Assembly: GCA_028709585.1 (NCBI GenBank)
Contig: JAQVWS010000005.1
Location: forward strand, 1-36,454
Source: Syntrophomonas sp.
GTDB lineage: Bacteria; Bacillota; Syntrophomonadia; Syntrophomonadales; Syntrophomonadaceae
DNA length: 36,454 bases
Direction of reading: 5' to 3'
In this document: piece after piece, positions 25,416 through 35,023 of the stretch
How the letters are laid out: each line of letters starts with the position of its first letter
Position numbering within the stretch: the first letter of the stretch is position 1
Notes under the pieces: model-generated
What the model was told of the DNA's origin: nothing
Database searches by the model: none
Seen by the model: only the letters and a program-made list of their open reading frames with translations
Made by a program: the position numbers and the translations under genes

Positions 25416-28028
25416 ATGGATTTTAATAAACTAACCGAAAAAGCCCGTGAAGCAATACATGATGCTGAAACAAAAGCTGTGCGCCTGGGTCATCAGGAAG
25501 TTGATGTGGAGCACTTATTTTTGGCTTTGCTTGAACAAAGTGATGGCTTAATTCCTGGTCTTTTTAAACGGGTCGAGATTGAACCTAACCAGATAATATC
25601 TGAGTTGGAGAAAAATTTGCACCAGCGTCCACGGGTTTCTGGCGGGAGTAGTGAGGCTGGCAAGGTCTACGTTACGCAGCGGTTTAACCAGTTGCTGGCA
25701 CGCGCGGAACTTGAAGCAGGGCGTGTCAAAGATGATTATATCAGTGTTGAGCACCTGGTTTTAGCTATGTTTGAAGAAGGTTCTTCCGGCGCAGCATCTC
25801 GTATTATGAAAGAGGCCGGTTTAAGCCGGGATAAGTTTTTACAAGCTTTGACAGCAGTGCGTGGTAATCAGCGGGTTACCAGTCCCACACCGGAAGCGAC
25901 CTATGAAGCGTTGGAACGCTATGGCAGAGATTTAGTAGCTTTGGTAAGAAGCGGCAAGCTGGATCCGGTTATTGGTCGTGATAGTGAGATTCGGGATGTG
26001 ATTCTAATTTTATCCCGCAAACGTAAAAATAACCCGGTATTAATAGGTGAACCGGGAGTAGGCAAGACTGCTATTGTAGAAGGTCTGGCCCACCGAATAG
26101 TCCGAAATGACGTACCTGAGGGCTTAAAAAATAAGACTATATTTGAACTGGATATGGGAGCTCTGGTTGCAGGGGCAAAGTACCGAGGTGAATTTGAAGA
26201 GCGATTGAAAGCTGTTTTGCAGGAAGTAACCCAGAGTGAAGGACGCATTATCCTGTTTATAGATGAATTGCACACCATTGTAGGAGCCGGTAAGGCTGAA
26301 GGTTCCATGGATGCTGGCAACATGCTTAAGCCTATGCTGGCCAGAGGCGAATTGCATTGTATTGGCGCAACCACTTTGGACGAGTACCGCAAGCATATTG
26401 AAAAAGATGCTGCCCTGGAACGCAGATTTCAGCCTGTTATGGTGGAAGAGCCAACCGTAGAGGATACTATTTCCATATTGAGGGGTTTAAAAGAAAGATA
26501 TGAAGTTTTCCATGGGGTTAAAATACATGACAGTGCCCTGGTAGGTGCAGCCGTACTTTCCAATCGTTATATATCAGATCGTTTCTTGCCCGATAAAGCA
26601 ATTGATCTGGTAGACCAGGCCTGTGCCATGGTAAGAACTGAAATTGATTCAATGCCCGCCGAATTAGATGAAATATCGCGGCGTATTATGCAATTAGAGA
26701 TTGAGGAAGCAGCCCTGAGCAAGGAGAAAGACCAAGCCAGTCAGGACAGGCTAATGGTATTACAGAAGGAAATGGCTGATATAAAGAACAAGTCTGATTC
26801 TATGCGGGCTATATGGGATTCCCAAAAGAACGCTATCCATAAGGTGACTATACTTCGCGAAGAACTGGATCGAACCCGTCAGGAGATAGAAAGAGCTGAG
26901 CGGGATTACGATTTAAACCGGGCAGCTGAGTTGAAATACGGCAAACTGCCGGATCTGGAAAGAAGACTTAAGGCCGAAGAAGAGTTTATGGTTCGCAAAC
27001 AAGGTGGGGCAGGTATTATCAGCGAAGAGGTAACCGAAGACGAAATTGCCCGCATAATATCCAGATGGACAGGTATACCATTAACCCGTCTGGTGGAAGG
27101 GGAAAGGGAAAAGCTTCTTAAGCTGGATGAAATACTGCATGAAAGATTGGTGGGTCAGGATGAAGCCGTCAGCCTGGTAGCGGATGCTATTATTCGCGCT
27201 CGGGCAGGTATCAAGGACCCGCGTCGACCAATAGGATCATTTATATTCCTGGGCCCAACCGGGGTCGGCAAAACCGAACTGGCCAAAACACTTGCCCAAG
27301 CCTTGTTCGATTCGGAAAAAAATATAATACGTATTGATATGAGCGAGTACATGGAAAAACATACGGTTTCCCGCTTGATTGGAGCCCCGCCCGGCTACAT
27401 CGGTTATGATGAAGGTGGGCAGTTAACGGAGGCAGTGAGGCGAAAACCTTATGCGGTTATCCTGTTTGACGAAATCGAAAAGGCCCATCATGATGTTTTT
27501 AATGTCCTGCTGCAGGTACTGGATGACGGGCGTATTACTGACTCCCACGGGAGAACGGTTGACTTTAAGAATACCATCATCATTATGACATCAAATCTGG
27601 GGTCGCAATATTTATTGGAGGGCATCAACGAGCAGGGCGAGATAAGCGAAACAGCCCGTGAACAGGTTATGAATGAATTACACAAGTGGTTCCGGCCTGA
27701 GTTTTTGAACAGAATAGATGAGACGGTATTATTTAAACCACTTACTCTGCACGAGATCGAGCGTATTGTTGATTTGATGGTAGATGATCTGCGTGGACGC
27801 TTGCAGGAACGTCAGATTAATCTGGAACTAAGCGAAAAGGCACGGATTTTTATTGCTGCTGAAGGCTATGATCCGGTATTTGGGGCTCGTCCCCTGAAAC
27901 GGTTTCTGCAAAGCCGATTGGAGACTTTAGTAGGGCGGGCACTTGTGAGCGGGCAAGTTGTAGACGGCTCTACCATCCAGGTTGATGCTGAGGACAACAC
28001 ATTGACGATTAATTGGGTTAATCCCTAG
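25416..28028 (+). CDS. clpB: ATP-dependent chaperone ClpB
   Basis: Two AAA+ modules ([30 protein letters not shown]) and a coiled-coil middle domain. Confidence 0.97.
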   Translation: MDFNKLTEKAREAIHDAETKAVRLGHQEVDVEHLFLALLEQSDGLIPGLFKRVEIEPNQIISELEKNLHQRPRVSGGSSEAGKVYVTQRFNQLLARAELEAGRVKDDYISVEHLVLAMFEEGSSGAASRIMKEAGLSRDKFLQALTAVRGNQRVTSPTPEATYEALERYGRDLVALVRSGKLDPVIGRDSEIRDVILILSRKRKNNPVLIGEPGVGKTAIVEGLAHRIVRNDVPEGLKNKTIFELDMGALVAGAKYRGEFEERLKAVLQEVTQSEGRIILFIDELHTIVGAGKAEGSMDAGNMLKPMLARGELHCIGATTLDEYRKHIEKDAALERRFQPVMVEEPTVEDTISILRGLKERYEVFHGVKIHDSALVGAAVLSNRYISDRFLPDKAIDLVDQACAMVRTEIDSMPAELDEISRRIMQLEIEEAALSKEKDQASQDRLMVLQKEMADIKNKSDSMRAIWDSQKNAIHKVTILREELDRTRQEIERAERDYDLNRAAELKYGKLPDLERRLKAEEEFMVRKQGGAGIISEEVTEDEIARIISRWTGIPLTRLVEGEREKLLKLDEILHERLVGQDEAVSLVADAIIRARAGIKDPRRPIGSFIFLGPTGVGKTELAKTLAQALFDSEKNIIRIDMSEYMEKHTVSRLIGAPPGYIGYDEGGQLTEAVRRKPYAVILFDEIEKAHHDVFNVLLQVLDDGRITDSHGRTVDFKNTIIIMTSNLGSQYLLEGINEQGEISETAREQVMNELHKWFRPEFLNRIDETVLFKPLTLHEIERIVDLMVDDLRGRLQERQINLELSEKARIFIAAEGYDPVFGARPLKRFLQSRLETLVGRALVSGQVVDGSTIQVDAEDNTLTINWVNP

Positions 28029-28047
28029 TATTTGGAATTATAGTATA

Positions 28048-28097
28048 GGGACGGCTCTCTCTGTATACAAAGACAGGAGATCCGTCCCTGTCTTTGT
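28048..28097 (+). repeat. Two mutually exclusive overlapping hairpins (GGGACGG element)
   Basis: GGGACGG(28048-28054)/CCGTCCC(28082-28088) versus ACAAAGACAGG(28067-28077)/CCTGTCTTTGT(28087-28097). Confidence 0.6.
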
Positions 28098-28175
28098 GCT
28101 GAAATATAACTAAATGTTATTTTTTTTATAATAGCATTTGTGATATAGTTTCATAATAAAATGAGGTGATTTAAG

Positions 28176-29324
28176 GTGGAAAACCTATATATGGATAATG
28201 CAGCAACCTCTTTTCCTAAACCGGAACGGGTTTATGCTGCGATTGATAGTTTTAATCGATATTTGGGAGCAAATCCCGGTCGGGGCACCAATCAGCAGAC
28301 GTTGCAGGCAGGTTCAATCCTTTTGAATGCACGGGAGACCCTGGCTCGTTTCTTTAACATAAAAGAATGCACCCGTATTGCTTTTACTGCAAATATAACC
28401 GAAGCCTTAAATATGGGCCTCAAGGGCTGGTTAAATCCTGGTGACCATGTGATAACTTCCAGTATGGAGCATAATGCAGTTGCCCGTCCCCTTATGGCTT
28501 TGACCCGCCAAGGAGTGGAATGGACTGCGGTCTCGGCAGCTTCTGACGGCACTCTGGATCCGAAACTGATAAAAGAAGCTATTCGGGATAATACCCGCAT
28601 GATTTGTATGTTGCATGCTTCAAATCTTACCGGTGGAATTTTGCCTGTTGCCGAAGTAGGTGAAATTGCCCGGGATAACAACGTTGTTTTTATGGTGGAC
28701 AGCTCGCAAACTGCCGGAATATTGAATGTGGATGTGGTAAAGCAGAATATTGATATACTGGCCTTTACCGGCCATAAAGGTTTGTTTGGCCCTCAAGGAA
28801 CAGGTGGTTTATATATTAAACCCGGACTGGAAATAAGACCATTAAAAGAAGGCGGAACCGGTTCAATGTCTGAGTACCTGGAGCAGCCAGGCTTCATGCC
28901 GGACTGCCTGGAAAGCGGAACACCTAATACTCCTGGCATAGCAGGACTATTGGCTGGAGTAGAATATATTCAGGAAACCGGCCGGGAAAAGATTGAAGAA
29001 CATGAACAGAGATTAATTAACATGCTCATGGCGGGGATGCAGGAGATCAGAGGAGTATTATTATACGGGCCGCCTGACAGCACTCAGCGCACCGCAGTTT
29101 TACTATTTAATATAAAAGGAATGGATTGCGGAGATGTGAGTCTGAGGTTGGATTATGAATACGGTATTATTACCCGTTCAGGTCTGCATTGTGCTCCCCT
29201 GGGGCATAGAACCCTGGGAACTTTGGAGATGGGGGCATGTCGATTAAGCCCCGGCTATTTTAATACTGAGGCAGATATTAAAAGAGTTCTGGAAGCTGTT
29301 TACAATATAGCTTCCAGCACTTAG
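28176..29324 (+). CDS. Class V aminotransferase / cysteine desulfurase family protein
   Basis: YMDNAATSFPKPERVYAAI; DILAFTGHKGLFGPQGTGGLYI (PLP Lys); RSGLHCAPLGHRTLGT. Confidence 0.92.
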   Translation: MENLYMDNAATSFPKPERVYAAIDSFNRYLGANPGRGTNQQTLQAGSILLNARETLARFFNIKECTRIAFTANITEALNMGLKGWLNPGDHVITSSMEHNAVARPLMALTRQGVEWTAVSAASDGTLDPKLIKEAIRDNTRMICMLHASNLTGGILPVAEVGEIARDNNVVFMVDSSQTAGILNVDVVKQNIDILAFTGHKGLFGPQGTGGLYIKPGLEIRPLKEGGTGSMSEYLEQPGFMPDCLESGTPNTPGIAGLLAGVEYIQETGREKIEEHEQRLINMLMAGMQEIRGVLLYGPPDSTQRTAVLLFNIKGMDCGDVSLRLDYEYGIITRSGLHCAPLGHRTLGTLEMGACRLSPGYFNTEADIKRVLEAVYNIASST

Positions 29325-30649
29325 CCGGTTTTCAGGATATCTTTGATCATGGCCAGGGTTGCTCCTCGGTTATTGGACTTATACGTATACATTTTATTAT
29401 CGGCTTCTGCAAATACTTTTTGCATGGGTTGATCAGGATGCAGTTTTAATGCAAAACCTACGGCTATGGATAAGGGCAGATGAGTATGGCTGGCTCTGTA
29501 TTCCCCACAGGTTTTTACTATTCGTTGACAGGAATGTTCCAATACCTCTTTGGATGTTTCAGTTAAAAGCACTGCAAATTCATCACCGCCAATACGTGCA
29601 ACTACATCACCTTCCCTAAAACAGCCTTTTAAAACAATGGCTGCTGCTTTTATCAATTCATCACCGCATTGGTGCCCCAGGTTATCGTTGACCATCTTAA
29701 GGCAGTCAATATCGGCTACGATAACACCTACCGGCAAGTAACGGCTCTTATCCAGAAGCATCATCTCTTCATCAAAATAAGCCCGATTATAAAGCCCGGT
29801 CATGGCATCATGCATACCCAGGTAATGCAGTTTTTTCTGCAGAAGTTTACTCTCGGTAATATCCCTGCCTACCACCTGGTATTCGATTATTTGATTCTTT
29901 TCATTAAATATTGCCCGGTAGTTCCATTGCTGCCAGCGAATTTCACCATCGCTCATTTTTATCCGCTGCTCTATTTTAACCACCGGGTTATCTATGCTAA
30001 TGGTTCTAAAACAATTCTTAAATTTATGGCGGTCTTCTTCCGGAATTCGGGGGATAAAGCGGGTTCCTATTAATTGTCCTTTGCTAAGTCCAAAATATCG
30101 GCAAAATGCCTCGTTAACAAAGGTTAAAATGCCGTATTTCTTAAACCGGCATATTAATTCAGTTTGATCTTCAACCACCATTCGATATAGGTTCTCACTT
30201 TGCCTCAATGCATCTTCCAGTTTATTACGAATGGTTATATCACGAATGATGGTTTCATAATACAGTATAATACCTCGTTCGTTTTTAACTGCCATACTGG
30301 TATAACTGAAAATCACTTCATAACCGTCCCAGGCAACCAGTTTTAAAGTTAAGCCTTTAATGATATCTATACCCTGATTCATCTGAGCAAGTATTTTTTC
30401 ATAAATCTCGACAGAATCTGGATGAATGATTTTAGCCGCCAGATTGGGGTTGTTTAACCAAAATTCATGGGGATAACCCAGGATTTTTTCAGCAGCGCTA
30501 TTAATATAGATTATCTGTCCGTTATCGGCCCGCATACGGAAGATAATCTCTCCCACACAGGCAGTCAGCCGTTCGTAGCTTGCATTAATACCTCGGATTT
30601 GCTCAAGTTCATGTAATAAATCTGCTCTGGCTATATTTTCTTCATTCAT
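29321..30649 (-). CDS. PAS-domain diguanylate cyclase (GGDEF)
   Basis: DAMTGLYNRAYFDEEM; VARIGGDEFAVLLTE; PAS repeats N-terminal. Start at MNEENIARADLL. Confidence 0.94.
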   Translation of the reverse strand: MNEENIARADLLHELEQIRGINASYERLTACVGEIIFRMRADNGQIIYINSAAEKILGYPHEFWLNNPNLAAKIIHPDSVEIYEKILAQMNQGIDIIKGLTLKLVAWDGYEVIFSYTSMAVKNERGIILYYETIIRDITIRNKLEDALRQSENLYRMVVEDQTELICRFKKYGILTFVNEAFCRYFGLSKGQLIGTRFIPRIPEEDRHKFKNCFRTISIDNPVVKIEQRIKMSDGEIRWQQWNYRAIFNEKNQIIEYQVVGRDITESKLLQKKLHYLGMHDAMTGLYNRAYFDEEMMLLDKSRYLPVGVIVADIDCLKMVNDNLGHQCGDELIKAAAIVLKGCFREGDVVARIGGDEFAVLLTETSKEVLEHSCQRIVKTCGEYRASHTHLPLSIAVGFALKLHPDQPMQKVFAEADNKMYTYKSNNRGATLAMIKDILKTG

Positions 30650-30723
30650 TATGAATCCATCCTTTTTTGAAAATAAAGGCTTGATATCTTGCATACTGCA
30701 TATATTTCCCCATGGATGTCTCA

Positions 30724-30751
30724 GGAATCTTCCCTTTGCTCAAAATGACAG
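30724..30751 (+). repeat. Dispersed repeat copy B (GGAATCTTCCCTTTGCTCAAAATGACAG)
   Basis: Partner of 9751-9778. Confidence 0.55.
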
Positions 30752-30891
30752 TTCAGAAGTGACTTTTTGTATATTTGAATTATGCAAAATCCTTAATCAT
30801 ATAAGTAATTAATAGAAATAGTTGTTTATTTATTATAGTATAATAGTAAAAAACCTTGGTGAGAAGATAAGAGAGTTTTCAGGAGAGAAAG

Positions 30892-31572
30892 ATGAGCCGT
30901 TTTAAGATAGCGTTAATCTATGTTATTGCTAAATGCAAGGATCCAGTCAGTGGTTTAACCCATCTGGCAGGTGCTTTGTTATCCGTACTGGGACTGGTTA
31001 TTCTGGTTCTATATGCACAACGGTACGCTACTATCAAGCACGTTATTTCATTTTCTATTTTTGGTGCTGCACTTATATTGCTGTATAGTGCCAGTGCGGT
31101 TTACCATCTATTAAATGTTTCGGATAGAATCAACACGCTTTTGAGGCGGATAGATCATATGATGATCTATATTTTAATAGCTGGTACATATACCCCCATT
31201 TGTATTATTGGGCTTACTGGTGCATGGGGAGTAAGCATGTTAATTACGGTATGGATACTGGCAGCAATAGGTATTATTATGACGGTGATATGGTTTGGAG
31301 CACCCCGCTGGCTGACCACTGCGGTTTATTTACTGATGGGATGGCTGATTGTAATTGCTTTCTATCCGCTTATACATTTCTTATCGGCAGGTGCAATAAC
31401 CTGGCTGGTAATTGGCGGCCTTTTATACACTATTGGAGCTTTAATTTACGGTTGTAAGTGGCCTAATTTAACCTGCCGGTGGTTCGGCTTTCATGAAATT
31501 TTTCACCTGTTTGTAATTGGAGGCAGCCTGGGACACTTCTGGATGATGTTCAGATATCTGATGTACGTATAA
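30892..31572 (+). CDS. Hemolysin III / PAQR family membrane protein
   Basis: DPVSGLTHLAGALLSVLGL; YSASAVYHLL; IDHMMIYILIAGTYTPI; FGFHEIFHLFVIGGSLGHF. Confidence 0.94.
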   Translation: MSRFKIALIYVIAKCKDPVSGLTHLAGALLSVLGLVILVLYAQRYATIKHVISFSIFGAALILLYSASAVYHLLNVSDRINTLLRRIDHMMIYILIAGTYTPICIIGLTGAWGVSMLITVWILAAIGIIMTVIWFGAPRWLTTAVYLLMGWLIVIAFYPLIHFLSAGAITWLVIGGLLYTIGALIYGCKWPNLTCRWFGFHEIFHLFVIGGSLGHFWMMFRYLMYV

Positions 31573-31664
31573 AAAAGCTATTACTTATGTTGAGTCAAGT
31601 TTAATAATCATAGTATCCAATATCAAGAAATAGACATTTTATAAGCTTTATAAGGAAAAACTTT

Positions 31665-32204
31665 ATGAGGAGGTTTGTTGTTATAGTGAAAAGTGGATTG
31701 ATATCAGGAGTTCGAACCATTTATCAACGTGAGGCCTGGGTTACAGGAATCTTTTCATGGGTTAAGAATCTTGTTGCCAATTTTAGAAGCCAGGGAGTAT
31801 CAACTTGTGCTTCTCTGTGTGTTACCTCCCTAAAAAACTCTTATGTTCGAGGTCAGGTTTTTCCTTTTATTAATATACCTATTCGCTTAAAGGAAAAGGA
31901 GCTTTTAGGTTTGTACGAATATTTTGGTGAGCAAATGCTGCTTGACGATAGATATATCTATTGTGACTTAGTGGTTCACTCTATTTATTATGCTGAAAAC
32001 AAGGATCCTGCCCATATCCAAGCTATGGAACAACGTGCCCGGCAGATATTTAAAGACAATGGCTATGAGATAATTGCCTTTGAAGATGGAATGGCCACTA
32101 TGACCATTGACCGCGGGGTTTTGGAAAACGAAGCAGGATTTACTGTTTTGCTTAATAGGTTGCTGGAGAATGCTATAAAAATGCAGGCAGATATGGAAAA
32201 ATAA
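31665..32204 (+). CDS. Hypothetical protein
   Basis: Open frame of 179 codons with plausible start region (ATG 31665 or GTG 31686 after AGGAGG); family not recognised. Confidence 0.65.
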   Translation: MRRFVVIVKSGLISGVRTIYQREAWVTGIFSWVKNLVANFRSQGVSTCASLCVTSLKNSYVRGQVFPFINIPIRLKEKELLGLYEYFGEQMLLDDRYIYCDLVVHSIYYAENKDPAHIQAMEQRARQIFKDNGYEIIAFEDGMATMTIDRGVLENEAGFTVLLNRLLENAIKMQADMEK

Positions 32205-32222
32205 AATTAGGAGGACGCGGAT

Positions 32223-33089
32223 ATAAATCACATTTCACGAAATGACTCTTGCTGGTGTGGGAGTAATAAGAAATATAAAAAATGCCATTTGGAACAGGAT
32301 GCCCGGCTGGAGCAATTGCAGGCAAAGGGTTATCCGGTGCCTGGCCGTGAGCTTATTAAAACTGAACAACAGATTGACGGAATACGGCGCGCCTGCCAGC
32401 TGAGCAGCCAAATTCTTGATATGGTTGGTCAGAGAATTCGAGCTGGTGTTACTACTAACGAGATTAACCAATGGGTACATGAATATACTATACAGAATGG
32501 TGCTATTCCAGCCTGTTTAAATTATGAAGGCTTTCCCAAGAGTGTTTGTACATCACCCAATAATGTTATTTGCCATGGAATTCCGAATAATAATCCTTTA
32601 GAGGATGGAGATATAATAAACGTAGATGTTACCTCCATAGTCGATGGGTTCTACGGAGATGTCAGCCGCATGTTCCTGATTGGAGATCCTGCCCGTGAAG
32701 CGCGGGAACTGGTTCAGATAGCCCGCGATTGTCTTTATCTGGGAATAGAACAGGTTAAACCCTTTAACCGGATTGGTGATATAGCGTATGCAATAGAGCA
32801 GTATGCTAAACAGCACGGGTTTTCGGTTGTTCAGGATTACGGGGGACATGGCGTAGGGGTTAATTTTCACGAGGAACCATTTGTCCAACATTATGGTGCT
32901 CGTGAAAATGGTATGATATTGGTACCTAATATGGTATTTACTATTGAACCCATGATTAATGCCGGCAGCTATAAATGCAAACGGCTTAAGGATGGTTGGA
33001 CAACCGTAACAGTTGACGGTTCACTATCTGCTCAATGGGAACATACGGTGCGGGTAACTGAAACGGGCGCAGAAATTCTTAGTGAGTAG
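32223..33089 (+). CDS. map: Methionine aminopeptidase type I with N-terminal SEC-C zinc motif (apparent ATA start)
   Basis: Frame upstream of called TTG 32289 reads INHISRNDSCWCGSNKKYKKCH (SEC-C); in-frame TAG at 32208-32210; AGGAGG 8 nt before ATA 32223. MAP motifs NVDVTSIVDGFYGDVSRMF, GGHGVGVNFHEEPFV. Confidence 0.85.
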   Translation: MNHISRNDSCWCGSNKKYKKCHLEQDARLEQLQAKGYPVPGRELIKTEQQIDGIRRACQLSSQILDMVGQRIRAGVTTNEINQWVHEYTIQNGAIPACLNYEGFPKSVCTSPNNVICHGIPNNNPLEDGDIINVDVTSIVDGFYGDVSRMFLIGDPAREARELVQIARDCLYLGIEQVKPFNRIGDIAYAIEQYAKQHGFSVVQDYGGHGVGVNFHEEPFVQHYGARENGMILVPNMVFTIEPMINAGSYKCKRLKDGWTTVTVDGSLSAQWEHTVRVTETGAEILSE

Positions 33090-33106
33090 CAGGCAGGGCA
33101 AATGTT

Positions 33107-33146
33107 AAGGTTAGGTGGGCTGTTCACCGTAGAACCACCTAACCTT
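33107..33146 (+). terminator. Rho-independent terminator
   Basis: AAGGTTAGGTGG...CCACCTAACCTT followed by TT. Confidence 0.75.
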
Positions 33147-33276
33147 TTACTGTGTCTGCCATTTTATGGGATTGAGAATGTTTTAGGTAATTGCTACAAT
33201 GTAGGGCAAGTATTATTCAGCAATATAAGTAGTATATCATTGAATCTAATCGCAGTAAGGGCTGGGAGGATTGAGA

Positions 33277-34521
33277 ATGGCGGTAATAAGACCTTTTAGG
33301 GCGTTGAGACCGATTCCGGAACTGGCTTCCAAAGTAGCGGCTCTCCCCTATGACGTAATGAGCAGTGAAGAAGCCAGGGAGATGGTTAAGGAAAACCCCT
33401 GCTCTTTTCTGCATGTTGATAAGGCAGAAATTACTCTGGATCAGGATGTAGATCTGTATGATGTGCGGGTATATGAGAAAGCACGGGAAAATTTGCAGGG
33501 TATGATTGACAATGGTATATTGACGGCAGATGATAAGCCCTGCCTGTATATTTATCGCCTGATTATGCAGGGACGAGCCCAGACCGGGATTGTAGCCTGT
33601 ACTTCTATAGATGAGTATTTGCATAATATTATTAAGAAGCATGAACTTACCAGAGCTGATAAAGAGATGGACCGAACCAGGCATGTGGACTACTGCGATG
33701 CTAATACTGGTCCGATCTTTCTTACTTATAGATTTCAGGCTGAGATCAATGAAGTCGTAGCCGATTGGACGAAAAAAAAGCCAGTCTATGACTTCCAATC
33801 AGATGACGGAATTGGTCATATCGTCTGGATAATTGATCAAGAGGATGTTATTAATAGGCTTATGGCTTTGTTTAAGCAGGTGGAATATTTGTACATTGCG
33901 GATGGGCATCATCGTTGTGCGTCGGCAGTGGGTGTAGGACAGTTGCGCCGGCAGACTAATCCTGATTATACCGGGGAAGAAGAGTTTAATTATTTCCTGT
34001 CAGTAATATTTCCTGACCAGGATTTATATATTATGGATTATAACCGGGTGGTTAAGGATCTGAACGGGTTATCACCTGAACAATTCCTTCAGCATCTATC
34101 TTCATCATTTTCTGTTACGAAGGCGGCAGACAACCATCCTTTCAAACCGCAGCGCAAGCACAGTTTTGGCATGTATATGCAGGGACACTGGTATCAACTT
34201 GATGCCTTGGAGGGAAGCTTCGATCTTAATGATCCGGTTGCCAGGCTGGATGTTTCTATCATGCAAAATAACATTTTGGCTTCCTGGCTGGGGATTGAAG
34301 ACCCGCGTACTGATAAGCGAATTGATTTTGTGGGTGGTATACGGGGCTTGAAGGAGCTGGAAAGAAGGGTGGATGACGGTATGCAGGCAGCATTTTCCAT
34401 GTTTCCGCCCACCATTCAGGACTTGATGGATATTGCCGATTCTGGACAGATTATGCCCCCAAAATCAACCTGGTTTGAACCGAAACTGAGAAGCGGATTG
34501 TTTATTCACAAACTGTCTTAA
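33277..34521 (+). CDS. DUF1015 family protein
   Basis: MAVIRPFRALRPIPELASKVAALPYDVMSSEEAREM; YIADGHHRCASA. ATG 33277 after GGGAGGATTGAGA. Confidence 0.92.
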   Translation: MAVIRPFRALRPIPELASKVAALPYDVMSSEEAREMVKENPCSFLHVDKAEITLDQDVDLYDVRVYEKARENLQGMIDNGILTADDKPCLYIYRLIMQGRAQTGIVACTSIDEYLHNIIKKHELTRADKEMDRTRHVDYCDANTGPIFLTYRFQAEINEVVADWTKKKPVYDFQSDDGIGHIVWIIDQEDVINRLMALFKQVEYLYIADGHHRCASAVGVGQLRRQTNPDYTGEEEFNYFLSVIFPDQDLYIMDYNRVVKDLNGLSPEQFLQHLSSSFSVTKAADNHPFKPQRKHSFGMYMQGHWYQLDALEGSFDLNDPVARLDVSIMQNNILASWLGIEDPRTDKRIDFVGGIRGLKELERRVDDGMQAAFSMFPPTIQDLMDIADSGQIMPPKSTWFEPKLRSGLFIHKLS

Positions 34522-34696
34522 AATCAAATATTTGTTTATTAAATTTATGCTGTTTTAGATATCATCCTTAATTGACTTATATTTATTATTTTAATATTTT
34601 GCTGCATGAAAACGCCCTAATGAAAGAAAAGTAATTAAAGAGTTCAAACCCTGCTCCCGGGAGCTATTACAATAAATATTAGGGAGGATTGATTAC

Positions 34697-34906
34697 ATGA
34701 AAACAGAAGACATTAAGATAGCCGGGATGACTTGCTCACACTGCAAGGCGGCGGTAGAGAAATCGATTAAGTCGCTGACCGGTATAATCGATCTTAAGAT
34801 ATTGCTGGAAGAAGGTAAGGCGCAAGTATCTTTTGATGAAAGCAAGGTTTCTCTCAAAGATATACGGGCCAGCATTGAAGAAGCAGGCTATGCAGTGAAA
34901 AACTAG
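34697..34906 (+). CDS. Heavy-metal-associated (CopZ-like) protein
   Basis: IKIAGMTCSHCKAAVEKSIKSLTGI..VSFDESKVSLKDIRASIEEAGYAV. Confidence 0.93.
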   Translation: MKTEDIKIAGMTCSHCKAAVEKSIKSLTGIIDLKILLEEGKAQVSFDESKVSLKDIRASIEEAGYAVKN

Positions 34907-34934
34907 CTACCCATAGTTCACACTGAAAAGAAAA

Positions 34935-34958
34935 CTCCCCTTTCGAATCAAAGGGGAG
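34935..34958 (-). terminator. Rho-independent terminator (minus strand)
   Basis: CTCCCCTTT-gattcg-AAAGGGGAG followed on minus strand by TTTTCTTTTC. Confidence 0.8.
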
Positions 34959-34996
34959 CAAATCGTGCTGGGGTGAATTACTATTCATATGATGAT

Positions 34997-35023
34997 AGCT
35001 GGGTATGATTTAGATACCCAGCT
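34997..35023 (-). terminator. Second hairpin at the lysA stop codon
   Basis: AGCTGGGTAT..ATACCCAGCT; overlaps the stop codon. Confidence 0.5.
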
